Below, piece by piece: positions 24,201 through 36,300 of a DNA stretch of 64,000 nt; the stretch's first letter is position 1, and each line of letters opens with the position of its first letter. The notes under the pieces were generated by a model. It saw only the letters and a program-made list of their open reading frames with translations, did not search any database and was not told the DNA's origin. This DNA is from Pocillopora verrucosa. Its lineage: Eukaryota; Cnidaria; Anthozoa; Scleractinia; Pocilloporidae. Both the position numbers and the translations under genes were made by a program. The stretch lies in NCBI RefSeq assembly GCF_036669915.1, contig NC_089316.1:13192743-13256742 (forward strand), in the 5' to 3' direction.

Positions 24201-27200
24201 GACAAGCAGACAGACAGACAGACAAATCTGCCTCTAACCATGATTCAAGGTCTTTGAACAGGGGAACAGAGAGATCGGAAGAAAAAAATAGAAAGACAAA
24301 CAAACAAACATTCAAACATTCGAACAGACAAACACACACAGGTAGACAAACAGAAACGAAAAAAATTGAGCGGCTGATTCTTTTCTGTCATTGCTAAAAT
24401 TGCAATCGACCAGCAAAGATTATTTCTTTGCTTGATTTTCGTATGCATGTTACATGAAATTTATTTCATTACAAGTAGTTATCATTTTCTTTACGGGAAA
24501 GAAGAACCCTCTAAAATCTGCTCTCTCCCGTGCAACGTGTGGCTTCGTAGCTCAGTCGGTGATAGCGCCCGATTCTTGAGTATCTGGGAGGCCTGGGTTC
24601 GAATCCCGTCGAAGCCTGGATTTTGCTCAAGCTTCTTTTCTGCAATTGTTAAAATTACAGTCCAACTGTACCAGAATCATCTCTTCACTTCAAAATAGGA
24701 AATGACAGATAGACAAACAATCAGTGCAAAAGATACAGAGATATATTTATGCTGGAGGTTTTTTATGGAACTTGCAACAAGATTTTATGGTCAGAACGTC
24801 CTATCTAAATATAATCATTTTGAAACAAGACATGCTTGGGTAACTCCTGTATTTATGATTGCTCACGGAAGGGAGAGTGGCGTGGTATAGGATGACAGCA
24901 GAAACCAAAGTCTAAAAACTTCTCTCCCACGCATTTGTTAACAATATTTTACTCCTCATTATCATTTTGCGTTTGCTGGTGTTGAATATAGTGTCACTAG
25001 AATATATAGCTACCAATCACTTTTGGGAGAAGAGGGTGAAATGGTTCCCTTGATAAGTTGCACTTACTTTTTTTCCTATCTTTTCAGAGAATTTTCGGAT
25101 TTCTGCAAATCCAGCTAAAGCGTTTGTAAATCAAAGATCTCCTGTCCGTCTGACCTGCAAAGTTTCATATCCATCAGAGCTACTAGAGCCGGAGACTTTT
25201 TGGATCTTTAACAACACTAGGATTCACGAAAAGTCCGCACTGCAATACTACACAAAATCATATGGCCCTCGAGAAGGAACCAACTCAACAAAGATGGTTT
25301 TGTTTCAGCTTCAGATATCTAATGTAAGCGATCAATACGTTGGTTGGTATATCTGCGCTGCAGATTTCAAAATAATTATTGTCAAAGCGAGAGTTTCCGT
25401 CACCCTCGAAGGAGAAGAAGCCGATGGTATGTTTCAAGCATTATCTGTTCTTTGTACATATGGCATTTCGTTCATCATCTGACCGTCTTATTTCATGTTT
25501 TATTCTCGTCAGATGGAATTCTGTTGCAAAGTTTTCCTACTATTAAGGAAATTACTATTAACATTCAAATAACTAATTGTGCAGTGAATTTAAATCACAA
25601 CTATAACATTCAAAAATTTTCATTCGACATTTTTAATTTGGTTCATGAAAATTCAAAGAGCAGGATATATAGTTAAAACCTCAGTTGAGAATTCCATGTG
25701 AGCGCTATCAAGGTGCATACTCTGTAGTCTACAAATAATTGAGGGATATCAAACAAAACTGAGACAATGAAAAGACATGATGTTAATTCAGTTTAAGGTT
25801 ACACGGCCCTTGTATCTACTTTCAGCGGGCACTATATTTTTTTTCTTGCCAATTAGTGTTCCTTGTGTTTTCGTTTGTACGTTCAGTTGTTTGTTTGTTT
25901 GGTTGGTTACAATTCAATTGATTAATTTCAAGCTGAGCATATTTTAATCTTTTTAAGACTTAAGAAAAACGATTCTTTTTTTTCTAGATAAAAATGGAAT
26001 TGCCGGCGTTGAGTCTAGTGAAAGTCCGCTGGTCGCCATCAGCTCCATTACCGCAGGCGGCGTTATAATGGGTTTCATTGCAGCTTTGTTTGCCTACAGA
26101 CTTTGCAGAAAAAAGCGCAGTGATGAAGAACCATTCTTTGGTATAGTTTTTTTATACATAATTTTTTTAATACGACTTGACCCTAAAGCTAAGATTAAAA
26201 TAAAATGAGTCTATTTGATTGAATAAGAGTGATCATAACAGTGGTAAGGCTGTAATAGCAACATTTATGTTTCGATTCTTGCAGACTACGGGCAGTTCCT
26301 CCTTTTCGATAAAGTCTGTTGCTCAAGAGCAAAAATAGTCAGCGGAAAAAAATTGATGCAAGTGCGCCGCGTGGAAGTCTGGAAATGAGGCCCAAAAAAA
26401 CTACGAAAACCTACTATTCATACGCCTTGCTCCCAGAGTTCCGCGCGGCTCGCTAATATCATACGAGAGACAGCTCGTGTTCTACGATTCTTGCACATTT
26501 AGATTATTATTACATTTATTAAGTTCTCATACTAAGTTTCAAGTTATTTTTGAGCCTTTCTCACCGTGAGTTATGGTCAGTGGAAAAGGCTGATGTTCAA
26601 TTCTTCCATTATTTACTTGCGGTCCGTGGCACGAGAGTAGGGTAAACAACAAAACTGGCCTGATAATGCGCAGGAGAAAACTCGGAGGGTAAAAGTATTG
26701 TCCTTTATCTACTCCAGATCTAATTCAGAAAAAAATATGAAACAAAGTAAGACCAGCTAAGGCAATGGTCAAAAATCTTAATTTCAGATATACCTACAAG
26801 ATAAAGGGTCGTAACTCGTATGCTTGGGGTATGGTCAATTAAAAGAAGAAATTTTTACGGTAATTAAAAATTTTAACCCTAGTTTACCCTACCCGATTGT
26901 TTCATTTACCAGAAACTCCAGTCAATGGCCGCCAGTTTAGGTACGATGTTTTTGTGACGTTCAGCAGCCAGGACTTAAACTGGGTTAAGAAAGAACTCTT
27001 GCCGCTCCTAGATAAGCATAAGCTTAAGTACTGTATCCATGACAGAGATTTTCAGGCTGGGAAGCCTGTGGTGGACAACATGGCAGAGAGCGTGTACACG
27101 AGCCGAAAAGTTCTGGCTGTAATGTCCCATAACTACATGTCGAGCAAATTCTGTCGCGGAGAGCTAGAGATGGCGCTATATCGGAGTACAGAGATGGGCG

Positions 27201-27421
27201 ACTCTTCTGTTATTGTGGTGCGTATCGATGGTGTTGACCGGAGCAAGCTGCCTAAGGCCCTTCGCAACAGAACCTTTCTGGATCATCATGACTTCACTGA
27301 GAGGAAGAACTGGGAAGAGAGGCTGATAAAGCATCTCAAGCCACCTCCGCTGGACAAGAACTCGGAGAAAAAAAACTCGGAGAAAACTTATTCCTTGTTA
27401 CGTAACGTTAGTGAAGCGTGA
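18216..27421 (+). CDS. Ig-TIR receptor (IL-1R-like): signal peptide, four Ig domains, TM, TIR
   Basis: Seven exons: 18216-18264, 20295-20600, 22668-22964, 23427-23744, 25088-25426, 25988-26140 and 26913-27421. Every intron is phase 1, and the join gives 656 residues. Exon 1 plus the start of exon 2 makes a signal peptide (MYQRIFKILLLILSLVALF). Exons 2-5 each hold one Ig domain, with the Cys pairs LNC/FEC, LEC/FTC, LEC/FFC and LTC/YIC and many N-glycosylation sites. Exon 6 holds the membrane segment (452-473) with stop-transfer RLCRKKR. Exon 7 is a TIR domain: box 1 YDVFVTFSSQD at 498, BB-loop region CIHDRDFQAGKPV at 528-540, box 3-like FLDHHDF. Known of the family: Ig-TIR receptors signal through MyD88-type adaptors to NF-kB. 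Four Ig domains exceed the three of vertebrate IL-1 receptors. The exon 1 choice rests on phase fit and hydrophobicity only. Ligand and adaptor are unknown. Confidence 0.88.
22024..22263. mobile_element. MITE-like element, CCCAGTTGTTCAAA termini
   Basis: The left end ggccccagttgttcaaag pairs with the right end ctttgaacaactgggccc, and the inner gggtta / taaccc blocks also pair. No coding capacity. It lies in the intron between Ig exons 1 and 2 of the Ig-TIR gene. Confidence 0.8.
23865..24300. repeat. Minisatellite with higher-order unit and GACA tracts
   Basis: Four copies of a roughly 60-base block (ctgcctctaaccaggattca ... agagatcggcagaaaccgac) start near 23868, 24000, 24092 and 24229. They are separated by (gaca/caga)n tracts of varying length, so the period varies between about 92 and 137 bases. 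It lies in the intron between Ig exons 3 and 4 of the Ig-TIR gene. The repeated open frames on both strands here are products of the repeat. Confidence 0.9.
24541..24620 (+). repeat. tRNA-derived SINE head
   Basis: GGCTTCG and CGAAGCC can pair as a 7-bp acceptor-like stem, with an A-box-like TAGCTCAGTCGG and a B-box-like GGTTCGAATCCC. The anticodon region does not fold into a 5-bp stem with a 7-base loop, so this is a SINE or tRNA relic and not a working tRNA. It lies in an intron of the Ig-TIR gene. Confidence 0.75.
26913..27421 (+). other. TIR-domain exon
   Basis: One exon encodes the whole cytoplasmic signalling part. The TIR sequence resembles the Toll-like receptor type around the BB loop (C-x-H-x-RDF-x-x-GK), but Ala536 stands where Toll-like receptors usually have the critical proline. 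The tail has a duplicated NSEK motif from a short in-frame repeat. Confidence 0.9.
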
Positions 27422-28789
27422 AGCAATGAACAAGGTATTTTGCCATTTACAAGACACTCTTTGTAATTAATTCTTTGATAGACATTTTTCGAAATAATCT
27501 TTTACGGCCACGATACCTGAAACGACAAGTCACAGCGACGCAACACATGAACAGGTCGCATCAAACAAGCGCTGTATGCCAGGAAATTGCTTTGCAGATC
27601 TTTATCCCGGAAAGATTATTCTTTTTCCTTGAAGCCCTTCGTTCAAATTCAACTAGTCTTAATGGGTGCGATGATGGCAGAGCGAAAATGGAACTTAGTT
27701 CAACGTAATTAAGGCACGAACTTTTTTTGATGTTGTATTCTGATCGTCCGATGACTTCCGTATATCTTTATTCTGGCTGCTTTGATGTCTAATTTATTTG
27801 AGACTGTTTATCCTTGATTGTTCAGTATGAAACAAAAAACTTAGTGGAAATGAGGATCTGTAGTATTAAGCAGTTTGACAGTCATAACTTAATCACACTC
27901 GTTTTCCCAAGTTGCAAGGCCTGTGATGCAATTTGTGGAGTATCATGGAGTATGCAGCTTTTATCTGAGTCTGTCTAATTACTATGGGTTTTTTTTTTGT
28001 GTCATGAACGGGTAAAGTTTACGATAGGAGTGAAGTTAGTTACCAAATAGAGCAATTTTTAATCGAGTGGAAAAAATAATCCGGATCGGTTTTGCCTTCC
28101 TTTGCTCTGTAAAAGGTCTAGATAACTCGAACCACTCTCTTCAGAGTTTCGCTTCGCTAGGCTGCTGAGTCTTTGAGAGAGGATTAAAAATTGGACCAAA
28201 GCTCTAATGTAGAACCCCGATGCTAGATGTCTAAAACAGAAAAGTACAAAATATCTGCTCCTCCTCTTCCTATCAGAAGAAGAAAAAGACTATCATTCAT
28301 GTTACGTCTGCGCAGGTCTGGTGGGGGGTTCTTGAATTTTCTTGGAGCGAAATAATAATTGCTTGGAAAGTTTTCCATCCACCTGAAAATATTTTGATAT
28401 CTTCGCTGAGGTGATTTGCAAAATTTCATTCAATCTTGATAAAAATTGTTCCTTAGGAGACCCAGTTTCCACGAGGCATCTAATCAAATTGTTACCAATG
28501 CCGGCCACAAGTAGCCTTTAATAATTTCATACTAACTCGCCCGTTTTAAGAGCACTATGTAATAACTTTTTATATATATAATGACATCATAAATTGTATC
28601 TTAGTATGTAAAATTTGTTTTAAATAAAAAAAAATTCGGGCAAATTAACTTGAAAATGTTGTTTACCTCTCCCTTCCCCCCCCCCCCCCTCTCCCCCTGG
28701 AATTCGCGTATAATTACAATGAATCCCGACCTTGTTCTGGCAAATTATACCCCTTATATTAAAACACACGACCCACAATTCCTCCATTC

Positions 28790-28930
28790 GCTCTTTTGAA
28801 GGGCTAACACTCGAAATGTCAGCTTTGAAACTCTTTGCGGTGGCCAATTTGCGTTATCAACTTAGTTGATAAAACCAAAATCATTTTGTTAAACTCCCTT
28901 CCGACGCGGCATCACAATTTCTTTAGAGAC
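28790..28930 (-). mobile_element. Truncated copy of the ttttatcaactgagttg MITE family
   Basis: It ends ccgacgcggcatcacaattt then ctttagagac, the inverse of the family's 5' end (gtctctaaagaaac...tgcgtcgg). Inside are ggccaattt and cttagttgataaaacc, shared with the copies at 34.2, 40.3, 42.2 and 53.4 kb. Confidence 0.75.
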
Positions 28931-29040
28931 TTACCCCCTTTAATCAAACTTTGGTTTAAGCTGCCTCTATGAAGAAAACAAATTTAAACCTTGGCTGTTA
29001 AGATATGAAAATCATATGTGTGCACTGCGATTGAAGAAAC

Positions 29041-29207
29041 GAATATAGAATCGATCCTCGCAGTTATGAACACTACTGAACTAGTAGTTGAATTAAGGCC
29101 TTATAAAGATTCAGCCGGTACGGAATTTGAACCCATGACCTCTGCGATACCAGTGCAGCGCTCAACCAACTGAGCTAACAAGCCAACTGGGAGCTGGTCA
29201 TTATGTT
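29041..29207 (-). repeat. tRNA-derived SINE
   Basis: On the minus strand, an A box TAGCTCAGTTGG (29166-29177) and a B box GGTTCAAATTCC (29122-29133) lie 32 bases apart. The unit begins AATGACCAGCTCCCAGTT and has a 3' part containing AGTAGTGTTCATAACTGCGA. The same unit recurs at 44881-45011. Confidence 0.85.
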
Positions 29208-30310
29208 GGATTCAAATAAACCTTCCAAACTGTGAATACGGTGTACGACGTTCAGATGAGAACAAAAAGTGAACTTTATTTTTGTGCGTGCGCGGATTTA
29301 CATTAGGTGAATATCGGTGAATGGAATAGGGAGTTTATCATAGAGCACTCACGGTGACCGCGTTTGGGAAATATGATTTTAAAAACAAGACATGGTGTTC
29401 TGCAACTGCGTATTGTGCAGATATACCAATGTAAACATGGGCCTAACAAGATAAACTATAAGTTTATTACTCAGTCTCTACAAGAGCAACGAGTGCTTAA
29501 GATTCTCACAAGTAATTTTAAACCCATGGTCTGTCCCAAATGCACCCCCCCGGAATTTGTGCACCAGTTAAAAAGGTCCGCTCCATCGCCTACATACACT
29601 TACAATGATTAAATAACTATCGGTCGGTTGATCCCTTTAACTTCTCTTTTCCTCGCTTATCTTCACGAACATTGGTCTTCCTACCAAAATCTTATTTTGT
29701 TTACCCTGGTTTGAATATAAATATTACGCGACGATCTATCTTATTTACACGTCGATAGGTGTTCAGTAAACATACATTTTCAAGAACTTCATTTGGTCAG
29801 TAGTGTCATTGGGTTAGGGAGAATCCCAGAACAAAAAGCAGCAAGGGGGCATAAAAAGCCTCATTACGTTTCTTCAATAAAAACAGTACTGCATTTTTCG
29901 GGTTCTAAAAAAGATTTCGACGTTTATGTTCCAGATTTAACTGTAACTTGCACACTTTGTGGTGTGATTAAACAATACTAATTACCTAAAATATGTACAG
30001 AAAAATATCAAATTGCAAATTAAATCGTAGAGTAAAATCCCTGACGCAGCTACGATTACTTCTGCTCGGTCGAAATTTACGCTTACAAGTACAATGTACA
30101 TGTACTACATTGCCAAAAAATTACGTCTGGTATAATTACTTTAATTTAATTACTTAATTGCGTGTTTTCAGCGATATATGCCCTTCATGTGTTATCTTCC
30201 ATTGTTCTAAGAAAGATTATCTTAACACCACGCCATAACAAGGTACGTACGGTGACCACATGTCAGCTCCTGCTTCCGTTCAGACATCTTATATTGTCTT
30301 ATATGAAAGA

Positions 30311-33300
30311 CTAATGTTCCTGTAGCTGTTGTGGATTATAGGATGAATGATGTAATGGCGGAAGTGGATTCTGGTGATGCATATGCATAGATGGTATAGA
30401 TGGGTCCACAGCAGGGGGGAAGGGTGGGTTGGGTTGTGGTGGTAGTTGTCTTGGGGGTGGTTGGGTAACTTGCTGTAGTCTTTTTGTTAAGTCGTCTATT
30501 CTCAAATCTTTTAAGTGTAGTAGGTGCTCGAGTCGTCGAATTTTGACATTCAAAATCTGGAATAAAGCGAAAATATTCAGACCTGCGTCATGCAATGGTG
30601 GAAATCAACTGTCTAAACCTCACCTCACTCGAGTGTAGATACTAGAGTTTCTAAACTACTATTTACGGTAAATACTCTAATGAGCCTAGTTCGAGGCCTT
30701 GCGCAACGCTGGCCGATAATCAGTGCCAGACCCCTTTCAGACCTCCCGCCTGCTCGCTTTGCTCCAGGCGAAGAAACGTTCGCGCCGCAACGCTGTTAAC
30801 GAGGGCCTGCTCGCACGCTAGCCTGATTGTGTGACTAACATGTAACTTCTCCCTATCATGCCCATACTTTACCCAGCAAACAGGTAATGAGAGTACCCAA
30901 GCTTATCAGGTAATGAAGTTGTTATCTTGATCTAACACCAAATTCTTGCAACTACATTTACAAGGAAATGGAGAGCAGTTAGAGAGGAGATTAACAATAA
31001 CATCAAGGAACCTTCGCTCTTCCCATTTCTCGCTGGCCGGTCCTAACAAACTTGCCTTTAAACACCCTTTCTCTGTAGATAAAATATATGATACACTCAC
31101 CTGTATGGTTTCTTGAGAGGCAAGTAAAGCTTGTTCTTTTTCCTCTAATAGCAATCGAGGGTTCTGAGGATCCATAGTTCCATTTATATCTTGATATGAT
31201 TGAGACCGAGGAACCTTTCTACAAAACCAAAGAGAAACACTGGTATAATCACAAGCCCAAGATATCCCTTGGTGAGCAACAAAGTTTTCAGTTAATTATT
31301 TTTCATAGAGGTAATTGAATCGTTTTCTGATCAGAAAATGATTAAACTTCTGGCGTTTCGGTCGCATGTTTTAAACGATAAACACCACTATCCCAAAAAC
31401 GACGAAACCCATCGCGATTTTCCTGCCCAAATCACGTTCGCTCCGCTCCCCCAGTCCACTACGGAAAATCCTGAACTAGCAGTCTAAGTGGCCAATTACG
31501 CTGCCAAAACGTAACAACTGCTCCGTTCCCTGCCTTGCTCCCGTCGCTGTCTCTTTTGCGTAGACGGAGACAATGAAATCATGAGCAAAAGCCCATTTCC
31601 CTTGCGTCGTACCAGGTTCGCCACACATTCTCACACTCACACACTTTCTTTGGGTTGCGCGTGGAAACCCGCCCTTGGGTGTATTAAAAACACTCGTTTA
31701 AAATAAAAATCGTAGTTACAAATTTCCACCGTTTTCGTGAAGCTCAGATACTAAAAAAAAAATGTTTGGAGTTAAAATTCTCAAGCAATAGGTAAGCCTA
31801 AGCCTACACGACACCAGCGAAGATATGTTTTAAAGAAACAAAAACCTGCAAACGTCCTTTAAGTTCACCATCGGTTAAAATCTAGAAACAAAACTTACCC
31901 TTTTCCTTGATGAGCAGGTGCAAACTTTGGTTTCTCACCAAGAGGTCCTCCTTTACCGTCTTTACTCTTCTGCCGGGCATTACCACCCCTGGGACTACCA
32001 TTGAGTCCAGGTTGGTATGACTGTGCTCCATAAGAACCACCAGCCTAATAAAAAAAACGTCACAATAAATGATAAATAATATTGATAAATAAATATCAGA
32101 ATATGCATGCCACCACAAAAACAAAGGTTAAGGTTTTCTACTTTTTCATTTTTTTTTCTTTTGTTTGACTTTAGTTTGTTTGTTTGTTCTTAAGTTGACA
32201 GTGGGTTTCAAGGCCATAAAATCTTGTATGCGTTGGTTTCAATCTGCTCACGAAGTGAATGTAAATAAAGTTGATCGGCAATCGTCATGACAATCGTCGT
32301 ACCAATGATATGTTCTCCTTCTCCAAAATTGTTGTATCAAGAAAATTGGAGGAAAAAACTCAACATCAAGAAGGGAATGTGGTGTTCGATTTAAACTAAA
32401 AAAAAAGTGGAAGACGAACATGACTCACATCATTAACTGGGTTCCTTTGTGCATAACTAGTATTGAATGCATAACCATAGTTATTCTCTGGACCTGCAGG
32501 GTTATCAAAACATTAATACAGAACTCAGAGCCAGCAACAGTATAGTAACCTACAGGAGTTGTTGGAGTCATTGTTAGTAATACTTTCATACACCCTGTAT
32601 ATGACAGACAATTTCAAAGTCCAAGAAAATCTTGGCCATGATCCACAATTGAAAATTGTAAAGCACACCAATTGGTACGATGCCACTCACAGTATAATGA
32701 TTCAATTTGAAAAATCTTAATAAACTGATGTACTGGTACTCTATTTTGGTATTTCTGGGGCTTTCATCTATTGGCATTTGACTTCCATGCAGTCACTTCC
32801 TTTAATGAAAAAAAATTATGCAACTAGATCTTGTTTCCAACTGTATGTTTATAATTATCGTTTCAAAACAGCTCAGACAAGCTTGCAAATACATGTTTGG
32901 GTTCATCACAACATCATCTAGGCACAACATCACCCACAAACTTAAAAAAATTTTAAATTCAGCATTGAACATGAGTTTCAGTGTCCCTACCTAAGTATGC
33001 CTGACCATCATTATACAGATATGGTTCATGATCTGAGACAGGCCCATTGGGTGAGAACTCATCATACACTTGCTGCTGTTTTCTTAAAGTGTCTGCTTTC
33101 TTCTTTGCAATGTACTTCTCAATCTAAAATACACAATTATTTTGTATCAACTTCCAACTGAGTTGCTTTGCTTCAATACTAACAGGACAATTACACCATC
33201 AGGCATATCCTTTACTTTTTCCATGTGCAGCCATACTTGGAAAAGGAACCCAAAGGCAACACCCAAGCATCAGAGCCTGCTTGCAGGCTAAACAGGTGCT

Positions 33301-36300
33301 GGTAGTTGGTCTTTTAGGGAGTGGTAGACAGCTGGTAATCAACCATTACATAAACCCTTGCACCAGTAAATTACTTGTCGTACAAGACACTCCTTGCCTC
33401 TGACTACACTACCTAGACTACCTGGGGCTACAGCTTCATGAGCAAAATCATGTCCCATCCTGTTATCATAGATGAAGAAAACTACACATTGTAAGTGGTG
33501 CTACTCTTAATAGAGGAGATAAAATTTTTCATGAAAGGTGCACACCTCCTCCCTCAGGCCTATGATGCATCTGTTGATATCCTAATCTCTAGTCTGACTT
33601 GCACTAAAATTGTCACAGGGGATAGAGAGGAAGGGGGAATTTAGCCATTGATTACTACTTGGAGAAAAGGGGTGAAGCTACAGGGACATGAAATAATAAA
33701 GTTGATGTGCATGTACATTCTTTGAGTTTCTTTGTTTGAGGAAGTATGTCACATCCATTTCTGAGATATTTTCAGCTTGAAAAGGTAAATACAATGTTAA
33801 ATTACCAAGGTTGTAATTTAGTCAACAAAGACCTTGGTATGACAAAAAGGTGCAATGTTGCACATTTGGTCAATAAACACAACCAATCTCAAAATTCAAG
33901 AAACTGCATAATTCATCATATCAAGAGGCCTGGTCAAAAAAATTTATAAATCTGCTCACTTTCATCCTCAGATTTGCTAGTACAACTTCTATCACCCTTG
34001 GCTTGCACTCTGCAACCTCCTTAATGGTACTTTTTGGTACAGTGTAGTTAAGTTTTGAAAAAACTTTTCCTGAAAACAAAACACACATCAATGAAATTAA
34101 GCATAGTCACCACTTATTTTTTGACACTTGAGCATTAAATATATACAATTCATATCATACTTCCAACTCCCAAAAGTTTAATTGAAAATTATTTCAAAGA
34201 GAATTAAGGAATTAAGTATCTAATTAAAGAAACTGAGATGCTACAATAGTAGTACAAGATAATTTGGTTATATCAACTGGGTTGATGAAGTAAATTGGCC
34301 ACTGTAAAGAGCATCTTTAGCTGAAGTCATTTCAAGCATTTAAGTCCTTTGTCAGAGCAAACATCAAAGGGCTAACAATTGAAACCTCACCTTGATTAGA
34401 AAGTCTTAACAGAGGCCAATCTATATTAGCAACTCAGGCGATAAAACCAAATTACATTTTGAAGTGACAATCCTAAGATACATTCTATTTATTTATTTAT
34501 TAACTTTGCCATATAACAACAATCAAAATAAATAGATTAAAAAAAAAGTAAAGAAAACGACAGAAAATGACAAAAAATAGCAGGGACACCACAACAGCAT
34601 AGCCAATTACAGCCAATAACATCAGGCTCAGCATTCCGTGTACTTACTATTCAAAGTATCCCAGTTGGTGAGCTTTTGGGCTTGTGAACTTGTGGAGGAA
34701 TAGTTATGGAGTTCCACCATTTTGGGTAGAAAATGTGCTACAATTTCTGCTACAAGAACTGAAAAATAAAATCAAATATGCTCCCTTAAACTTTCCATCC
34801 AAATAATATGTAAAATCAATGGTTTTACACCCTAACATTGGTAGTAATATTCTCCACACTGTTCTCCTTACATTTCCTAAGATACTGATGAAGGAGAATT
34901 TGTTTAACAATCAAGAGCTTCTTGGCGACCATTTTCTTTACCCTCATGATCTTGACATTTGATTCAGGGGTGATAATGTGAGAAGAAATTCAAAGCCAGT
35001 CTCTTTAAGGGGATGAAGGGTGAAGCAAAATTTACTTAAAATTACAGCTGGAACTTTTTAAACAGTATTATTTGAAATTGCATGCCACTAGGTTTTTACA
35101 AACGCAACACTACAGTAACTGACACAGCCTTCCATTCACATGTACATGCATTACTGTTTATAACATGGGTAGATCCCTGTGTGGGCAATTTCTGAAAGGA
35201 ATCTCACATTTTGAGTGGCTACCCATGCAGAAATGAGATTAAGATAGTCCCCTAAGTAGTACCATAAAAGCAAATTTTTGCTGTAAATCTGAGCTGTACA
35301 ATAAACAGCTGTTCAGTGACCTTTTTATGATATCTGTTTTTAAACAAGGTGGAGTTCAGTTTTCACAGGCAAGGCTGATACGTTGCTCTGGCCTGAATTA
35401 TTACAGATTCCACCAAAATGAAAAAAAAGAGTATTGTACTGCTCAGTACAGCCAAGGCAACATTTTTTTTTCAAAAAGGTTAAATATCACATGTAACCTT
35501 TCCCACCAAGAGATTAGGTAACACATGGTGATCAATCTCCTTACAATTGACACTTTGTGGTTAACAAATATCTTTCTGTATGTCAGTGCGCCCTGTTGTT
35601 GCAAGACTAATTCAGATTCGGGCAAATTTAGTCTAAAAATTTGGTAGAGTAATTACCAGATTTTGTGGGCCCACAGTGAAATCGTCCTAATTAGTACCTG
35701 TGTATCTTATTAGACATTTTTGTGTGTAGTATCACCAAATATTTTTACAAGTTGTGCTGTATTTCAAAGAGCCCATGGGGCGAGTCAATATGCAACAGGT
35801 GAAAATAGCCAACTGTACAATAACGCAGGATATTTGTACTCTATTCGTGCGTTACTTGTGCTCTACTTTCTGCAGTAGGATAATAAGACTATTTATCGAT
35901 CATTGATTGATCTGTACGTACCAATCGATGCCAATTGACTGATTTTATAGATCAAAGCTTTTTTATTCGATATTCCGCTTCCATTAACTATATAGGCCGG
36001 GGTTAAATCGCTGGCAATCATCTCTTCAAACTAATTGATCATCATGCACCAACGTGGCCAATCATGTGAATTCAAATCATCTAATAATTAGCTAATATGA
36101 TTCGTTCGAGAACGTAAAGTGTTGACAAGTAAACATGTCCCAAAATTTTTTAAAAAAGTTAACCTAGAGGCGATGAGAAAGAAAACTATTATAAATCCAC
36201 AGCAGTGACATGGTACGTAATGTCAACAAACAAAGTCCTTAATGGATACGTAATGATCTTTTGATTTAATGTTTATTATAGAAACGAAAAGACGGTGATT

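Larger units (their letters stand above)
27422..30310. other. Intergenic, repeat-rich, between convergent genes
   Basis: The Ig-TIR gene (+) and SPEF1 (-) converge here. The region holds the Ig-TIR 3' flank, a poly-C tract near 28.68 kb, a truncated MITE (28790-28930) and a minus-strand SINE (29041-29207). Several 60-80 codon open frames show no family resemblance. Confidence 0.6.

Noticed and set aside
23848-24448. Overlapping Cys/Ser/Val-rich minus-strand open frames
   Set aside because: They are translations of the GACA/CAGA minisatellite and repeat the same peptides in several frames; no gene.
24541-24620. Functional tRNA gene
   Set aside because: Acceptor stem and B box fit, but the anticodon arm cannot form a 5-bp stem with a 7-base loop; treated as SINE.
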